Shown: one piece after another, positions 34,801 through 41,086 of the stretch | How the letters are laid out: each line of letters begins with the position of its first letter | How positions within the stretch are numbered: the first letter of the stretch is position 1 | From: Phallusia fumigata | Lineage: Eukaryota > Chordata > Ascidiacea > Phlebobranchia > Ascidiidae | DNA length: 41,086 nucleotides | Direction of reading: 5' to 3' | NCBI GenBank assembly: GCA_008931825.1 | Contig: QXVZ01001497.1 | Coordinates: 1-41,086 of the forward strand | The notes under the pieces: model-generated | Seen by the model: the letters and a program-made list of their open reading frames with translations, nothing else | Databases searched by the model: none | What the model was told of the DNA's origin: nothing | Translations under genes and position numbers: made by a program

Positions 34801-37800
34801 GATGAGAACGATGGCAAACCCAATGAACACCAAAAACAATTGGAAAAACAGAAAAGTGACAAAGATTCTGCAGAAGGTAATCTAGCCACTTTAAAAGAGA
34901 ACCAAAGCATAGCTCAATCCGAAACGCAGAACTTAAATGGCGAAGACGATTTGATTGCGAATCGTACACCAGTGATTTATGCCAAACCGGCTGCTAGTAA
35001 CACAATTGACACTAGAGAGATATCTAAAACCAACGGTCAAATAGTTGACAAAAAAGATGCACAAGAAAAGAAGCTAGCGGCGGATGCCTTGCCTCCAAAG
35101 AGTTTTGCGGATAGTGCTGATTTGGGGAATCAAAAAGATACACAACGTGATTTAACGGATTCTGCACCAAATAAAGCTAATCAAGCAGGTTTACAGGTTC
35201 CTCAAGAAAAAGTTGAAATGATTGAAGAAGAATATGAAGTGCTGGAGAAAACTGAACACCCCAATTTAAAAAAGGTAGATTCCCAGGACAAGTTGGTTAC
35301 ATTTCTTCGTTCCAATAAAAAATTTGACCAGAAGGAAGATGAACAGCAAACACCATTACCTTTGAAAACGGCACAACAGGAAAGATCAATAGAAGGATCT
35401 AGAGACCCACAGAAGACCAAAGATATTATTGACAAATACACACAGATGATAAAAGATAAGAAGTTTAAAGAAGCCAGTGGAGCTAGAAAAGCACTTGCTA
35501 TGTTATTTCAATCCAAGATGAACATTAGTACCAAAGATTTAGAAAAGTTTGCCTACAAACTTTTAAAGGAAGATCGGTATTTTGACGCGATAGTGTACAT
35601 TCAAATTTGTTCCTGTTTGTTAGAAGCTGTGGCCAAGCCCCAGCAACACATTGAGTGGTTGCAAAGGTGCTCATGGAATATTCAGAAAACTTCCGAGGCA
35701 ATGATAAAAAAACAGCCACACCAAATGGCGCTAATGAACACCCACGTTATTCCAATCATGCGGGAAATGATGGAAAACATCAAACGAGTTCAAACAGTCG
35801 ACGATAAAGTCAAGTTACACAATATTACGTGGTGTCTACATCACATCGAGTACAACCAGTTCCTTGTGGGCGAATTACAAGGCCGTGAAGAGACAATAAA
35901 GGAAATATTAAACCTTCTTGAGAGTACGTACGGAAGGGATGCAGCGAAACAACTGGTGTACGGTTACACTTTAAACAATCTCGGCTACATTTATTACAGT
36001 ACAGGAAGGTTCGATGAAGCAATTGAAACATTTGCAAAAGCGCTTGAAGCAAAGAAAATGGCGGTGGACTTGGACAACGTTAGACGCCACAAGAGGGAGA
36101 TAGAGACAAGCAAAGCTCAGTTGGTGGAATTGAAAGACAATCTCAGCTGCCTAAAGCTATTCAGAAACAAGGTACAGTATAACTGTCTCATTAAATTTTC
36201 GTTTTGAAATCCCCTACTATAGACTACTACAAATCTATTACGCTGCACATCACAGGTACACACCTGGGATAGTCACAACCCCCAAATCCATATCTAGATC
36301 CAAAGTAAATCACTTATTAATTGTAATCATTTAGGAAAGCAACACTGTGACAGTAAGCAAAGATGCATGCGAACTTTATGAGTCTGGTTGCAAATTACAA
36401 GTTCCCTCGCAAGCACTTGATGAGGAGGTGGAGATATCTGTTACAGCTTTGTTTGATGAAAATGAACGATCGGTCTGTCCATTTGTTTTACCTTGGTTAA
36501 GAACCACAAACTGTGTATTTGTTATGGTTTGTTTGTGAATTTGTTTGGACATTTTTGTTTGATTTGGATCTGCTGCATTAAGCAATGTCTTTTTCCGGTG
36601 GGCTTAAGAAAACAGAAGTGGGCTTTGCAAATGTGTAGGTACACTGAATGACTTTGTCCTTAGTTTTGTTTACCAATACCAAGAAACACATCAATACTAA
36701 AAATAGATTCAATTCTGTTTCCCTAATCCTGTAATTTTTTATATTTTACACAGTGTAGTTCAAGCAGTTCTGTAACCTGCAAAACAAAAATTATGCATAG
36801 TATCTATATGGAGAGAACCTAATAAGTCATTTATACTTTCAGAAAGTCGTGCATTGCATTTGTATGAAAAAAATGCCACTTTTGTTAAAATTCATGACGT
36901 TAGCATCCTTGCTTGCTGTAAAAGTAATAAAACTGTTTCATTGCAAAAATAAACAAACGAATATTTTAAGTCCATCTAAGTAACAAGGGACTACATGGAA
37001 AATAATCCTAAAGTTAAAACAAAACCAATTTATTTTCTTTAAAACCTTGGAATTTAATTGACAAATATTAATTTTTTACAGACTCGCATTACACCTGTTC
37101 TAAGATGTGAACCTCATGGAATAACTTTTAACCAACCGATAAAGATCACTTTGCCCACAAGTTTTGTCAAAAGCTTCTATCGACAAGATGTAAAGGTTTT
37201 GGTATGTGGCTAATGTTTACATGTGTACTTAGGTGTTTTTAAATTATATGTAACAGCAATGGCAAAATTGACATTTTTGTTCAGCCACGTTTTAAACACA
37301 AAAATACAGAATATAAATATACCACTGAATACCAATTAGGTACATATCTCAATTTAACGCATAAGAAAACCAAAATCCCCATCCTCTAAAACTAACCTAA
37401 CATGTTTTGACTTTGCTTGCAACAATATACAAAAGTGGCCATAACTGATAGTCCTGCGACACAAATCCTTTTTTTGTGTACCCATTAGAAGTTAAGGTAT
37501 AACTTTTATTAAAGCGTTCCATATTACCCTTAATTCCTTGCTGTTTGTGCACCTTTACTATGCTTTGTGCAAAACACACCCTACCTGTCATGTTTTATTC
37601 CAATGTGGTGTATTGTTCATTTGTGGAATAAAACTAACAAATCAAACAAATCACCCCTAGTATGCCAGCACTACCTGTTTGAAGTGCTCCAAATAACAAC
37701 TTGTGTTTCAATGAGTCTTTTTATCGACCAATATTATTGTCATGAATATTTATCTTGATTTTTTGCTAAACTTGCAACAACAGGTTGAAAGCAGTGAAGA

Positions 37801-39202
37801 TGGAATGTCATGGGATGAATTGACACATTTACAACTGGACAGCAGCAACAAACTGATTTTTCAAACAACACATTTTTCATTGTAAGTGTTTTTGTTAGTA
37901 TGGAAGAAGAAGGTATGTAATAAAACAAGGATGCGCAATCAGGTGTTTTATTATCTGATTGGGTATTAAAGGCTGTATTAAATGAGGCCTGTGCAATATA
38001 TTTAAATTTCTTGAACCGAATGCAAGGTTTGTCAACAACCAGACAAAGCAGCACAAGATGTATTATTTTTTTACAATACTATGTTTTAATTATTATCATA
38101 CATAATACACAATTTTTTTACCAAAAGGTTTGTATATTTTAACAATATTTGTTAATGATTTTTGAAAGGCTTAAAAGGCCACAATGACTTTTTCCAAAAT
38201 CAAGTCAATTGCAACACAAAAAAATTAAGTTTCAGGGCCTTTGTGGACAACATCCGAATAAAGACTGGACTCCTGAAAGTGAAGTTGATAAAATGCTACA
38301 AGATTTTAGACACCAATGAGCTAAAATGCAAGATTGTTGATAGTGAGTATATTAGTCATGACCAAGAAGAGGATGAAAAGAAAATACACGAAGACAGCTT
38401 TAAAATAAGGCAAGATAAGTGTACCTAAAAACTCTCTTGGTCATGGTTATGTAATATGAAATTAGGACACCAAACGTATTTCAGCTTTTTGACCATACTG
38501 CACTAGTTATTAAGTCCAATGGGTACATTAGACATTGTAACCCAATAATCATCGGTCAAAAGTGTTTTAGAAAATGTGTTGAATGGTTGAAATCCTTATT
38601 TATAATTGATGCAAGTACCCACTTTACGTGCTTAAAACCAGTGGGAACACTCCAAGTAATCCAAACAGGTGTAATAGCATATTATAATATTGAACGTATT
38701 TAGATTTTTATTATTCAACTTTGAATTTAATGGTTGACTTTTTCTATTTTGTAACTGCTTTGAAATGACTGCATTTTCATATCAAACTGAGACCTGTTTA
38801 AAAACACTTTGAAGGCTTTGCTGTATGGACAGAACAGTTATTAATAATGATGGCTTGCTAACCTCAAAATGCCTAATTATATAATTTCTAGTTTTAAACA
38901 AACCCCAAATATTTTGTTGCAGACATGATGAAAGAAATATTGTACTACGACTAAAAAGTCTTTACTACAAAATAGGACCACACAGTCACCAAAATATAAA
39001 AGACATTTGGAACCGACGTGTGGCTCCAGCCAGCTTCTTGTGTGACAAAAAAGCTGGAACCATAGATGGAAAAAACATGAAGACTGAACAGTTTTCATTT
39101 GAAATCTACAAGGAAAGGGCACGAGGAAAAAATGCAAGACAGGTTTTGCATGAAGGCACTTTTTTCATGAGACAGCCACGACTACGAGGTAGATTAAAAT
39201 GA
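31867..39202 (+). CDS. Large ZU5-domain protein with LRR-like start, duplicated disordered region and TPR-like helices
   Basis: Proposed exons: 31867-31950, 32456-32504, 32627-32680, 32783-36171, 36335-36472, 37082-37201, 37784-37881, 38236-38418 and 38923-39202, in frame for 1464 residues. The join of exons 3 and 4 gives L-G-E-L-F-Q-L-K-V-L-N-L, one leucine-rich-repeat-like turn. The giant exon holds an acidic stretch, a long Lys/Ser/Gln-rich disordered region with an internal duplication (about residues 358-596 and 597-796), a helical region from about 937, and a TPR-like unit at about 1121-1154 (L-N-N-L-G-Y-I-Y-Y, then F-D-E-A-I). Exons 5-7 form a ZU5 domain (C-K-L-Q-V-P, then C-E-P-H-G-I-T-F), as found in ankyrin, UNC5 and PIDD relatives. 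The C-terminus is basic; no death domain was seen. No signal peptide, so intracellular. The start, the exon 4 acceptor and the exon 8 donor are the weakest calls. Confidence 0.75.
33667..34990 (+). repeat. Internal coding duplication in the ZU5 gene
   Basis: Two diverged coding units of about 600-714 bp lie head to tail, the first starting near 33667 and the second near 34381. Matching blocks in order include K-N-Y-K-G-T, L-T-V-K-R-[DN]-T-S-R-L-S-S-Y, R-Q-S-R-N-D, A-Q-T-N-Q and Q-S-K-E-I. The frame is preserved in both. Confidence 0.85.
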
Positions 39203-39410
39203 AACCACATGTGTAATTTAGAAGCATAGTTTCACCATATTGTTTTTTACAAACATTATAATACTCAGGACAGGAACATATCCACCATGCTGTTTTACAC
39301 TTGGCACCGAAGGCCATCTAAAACTTTGTGTTTCACACTATTCAGTTGTAGTTCAATATTTAAAACTGTTTCTAGTTTATGCAACATAATATACATTCTA
39401 TTAACATTTC

Positions 39411-39650
39411 ATCCCATTCAGACATTGTTTTAGTTTTTACCACCTGAGCCAGGGACAACTGTGGCTTGGGGTTAACCAAACAAATAACAATGACCCAATC
39501 AACAGTGATCAACAGTATATAATAGGATTTTACCTTATTCTGGGTCCTGTTCCAAGGCTTAATGTCATTCAGAAAATGTTTAGTTTTTTGCCACTGGGTA
39601 GTCCTAACAGGGCAACAACTCTGGCAAAGTGCCCTGAATTAACACTTTAA
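39411..39650. repeat. Dispersed copy of the 11.4-12.1 kb degenerate repeat
   Basis: CATTCAGACATTGTTTTAG-like, ACCACCTGAGCCAGGGACAAC-like and TGGCTTGGGGTTAACCAAAC blocks follow in the same order as in the array at 11420-12075. About two units are present. Confidence 0.55.
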
Positions 39651-39667
39651 CAAAACTTTACTCTACT

Positions 39668-40560
39668 ATAGGTCTCCTTCCATGAAGGAGATTAAATTTT
39701 TTACTCCGTTTTTTTTTATTTATTTCGTTTTTTCTGTCCAACTCGAGATTGTTTCCAAATTTTTAAACGGCAATATATAGCAAAGTAAGTCACCTAGAAG
39801 TTTCTCTTTTTAATAGTTGATACAATGCAAAGTATTTTAAATGATTTTTAGGCTTTAGTTTGGATTAACCCATTTTTACCTTTTTAACCCCAAATATTCA
39901 TTATGGGTCCGCTTCCACGAAGGGGACACATGTTGTTTTTACTCTGTTTTTTTCTTTTTTTCTGTNCAATATTGACCCACATCCAATCATTCTAATAACT
40001 GATGAAAACTGGAAAAAATACCTGACTCCGACCTGGTAAGAAGCATTTTGTAATGCATGATAGGTTTTAATTGTGTTGCAAGTGTAGTTATGAGCAGTGT
40101 TGGGGAGACTTGAGCCACTGACTCAACACTTGACTTCTTGACTTAAGAATTGACTAGAGACTTGTCACCCAACGCTATGACAATATGTGTTAATTATGGG
40201 TCCCCTTCCACGAAGGGGACACATTGTTTTCACTCTGTTTTTTCTTTGTTTCTTTTATTCTGTCTGACGCGAGTTTGTTCATGTTTTTGATCAAGAAGGA
40301 GTTGTTCAAATTTCTTCAAATTTTCACACATGATAGGTGGGTATCTGAAGTTGTGCACTGTCAACTTTTTTCCCCAATTCACCCATCGGTTCACCCTCAG
40401 GCCCCCAAAATGTGAAATTTTTAAAACAGCAATATTTAACAAGTAAGTTACCTAATAGTTTCCTATTTTGATGGTTGATGCAATGTAAACTATTTTAAAG
40501 TATTTTGTAACTTTAATTTGGATCCACCCATTCTTACCTTTTTAACCCCAAGTATTCAGT
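39668..40560. repeat. Hairpin-containing dispersed repeat, three copies
   Basis: Copies begin at about 39668, 39900 and 40194. Each starts with a short hairpin (39673-39691, 39908-39926, 40201-40219) followed by a T-rich ACTCTGTTTTTT block. Copies 1 and 3 continue for over 200 bp with shared blocks such as AGTAAGTNACCTA and ACCTTTTTAACCCCAA. Copy 2 stops at an N (39966). This looks like a short non-autonomous element family; no coding capacity. Confidence 0.7.
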
Positions 40561-41086
40561 TTTTTGTTTACATGCCCTTTGCTTCATACATACTACTCCA
40601 AATGTATTGAAATTTAAAATGTGCATATGTAGGGTGCTTTTCATTGGTTGTTTAAAATTTCAGCATGATTGGTCACGTATTTACCTTTACAGCTGCAAAT
40701 ACATGTTTAAACGTTGACCCCAAATGCAAATCGACCTGACGCAAGGGAGTGATTGACAAGTTTACGACACAAGCGATGCAACGCTGTGTGTTTGGTAACA
40801 GGCTGCTATTGCACACAGAAACAGGCGTTTATTTGGTGCGGCATGGCGGACATTTCACTGATTAAACTTAAGCGGTGTTGACCTTGGTATGTTTGCTGTT
40901 TTGCGATGTAGAAGACCGTGCGGCACAGCAATTTATTTATTCGTTCGTACACACAACACCTCCCAATATGTATAAAAAGATTATCTTTTATATGACAGAT
41001 AAATATCAGCTGTTGATACTACACCACTGCTTTACAGAATTGCGTAGTGAAACTGGTTGGAAAGGGTCATTTGCAGTTTGCGGTTT
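40561..41086. other. Right edge, no supported gene
   Basis: An ATG in good context at 40843 opens a frame of only 12 codons followed by a stop, with a GTGTTG that could be a donor. It might be the first exon of a gene beyond the window but cannot be supported. Confidence 0.3.

Noticed and set aside
38162..38428. Reading 38162-38428 as a separate small gene
   Set aside because: Its 3' part joins in frame after exon 37784-37881 of the ZU5 gene through a good acceptor before 38236.
40843..40878. Short start-like frame M-A-D-I-S-L-I-K-L-K-R followed by a possible donor
   Set aside because: Too short, and no downstream exon is in the window to support it.

Overview
The window looks like animal, and most likely tunicate (Ciona-like), nuclear DNA. 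It is AT-rich. Genes are split into small exons with short GT-AG introns, and the proteins use metazoan modules (CUB, EGF, LDL-receptor class A, ZU5, a BLOC-1 subunit). There is no operon layout and no phage or bacterial signal. The tunicate assignment is inference from gene style and compactness. All exon models were built by hand from open frames, GT/AG sites, phase matching and domain content; no transcript data were available.

Layout. (1) 1-5.2 kb is repeat-rich. It holds a ~1.1 kb tandem duplication, each unit with one LDL-receptor class A exon on the minus strand; two further duplicated blocks; and a 5'-truncated, frameshifted, intronless BLOC1S4-like fragment (minus) between 88-bp direct repeats. 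Single N bases sit at or near several duplication junctions. (2) 5.2-7.7 kb shows no convincing gene. (3) 7.8-10.0 kb (+) is a four-exon P-loop sulfotransferase-like gene of 250 residues ending in a hydrophobic anchor. (4) 10.0-13.3 kb is non-coding, with a degenerate ~100-135 bp tandem repeat and a tRNA-like (SINE-like) element. (5) 13.3-20.6 kb (+) and 20.9-28.9 kb (-) are two convergent paralogous genes (called A and B here) for type I membrane proteins: signal peptide, one CUB domain, several EGF domains, Thr/Pro-rich linker or stalk, one membrane span, long intracellular tail. Their coding ends are about 370 bp apart. (6) 31.9-39.2 kb (+) is a gene for a ~1464-residue intracellular protein: short LRR-like start, long disordered region with an internal duplication, helical/TPR region, ZU5 domain and a basic C-terminus. 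(7) 39.4-40.6 kb holds dispersed repeats, one family with a conserved hairpin.

The most interesting point is in gene A. It has two consecutive exons (14709-14910 and 15891-16101) that both encode the second half of the same CUB domain. Both enter in phase 0 and leave in phase 1, and neither length is a multiple of three. Using both shifts the frame and gives a stop at 15995-15997; using neither also breaks the frame. This is what is expected of mutually exclusive alternative exons that would swap half of an extracellular binding domain. Gene B may have a comparable arrangement. The intracellular tail of gene B is rich in basic clusters resembling nuclear localisation signals, so cleavage and nuclear signalling can be proposed but is not shown.
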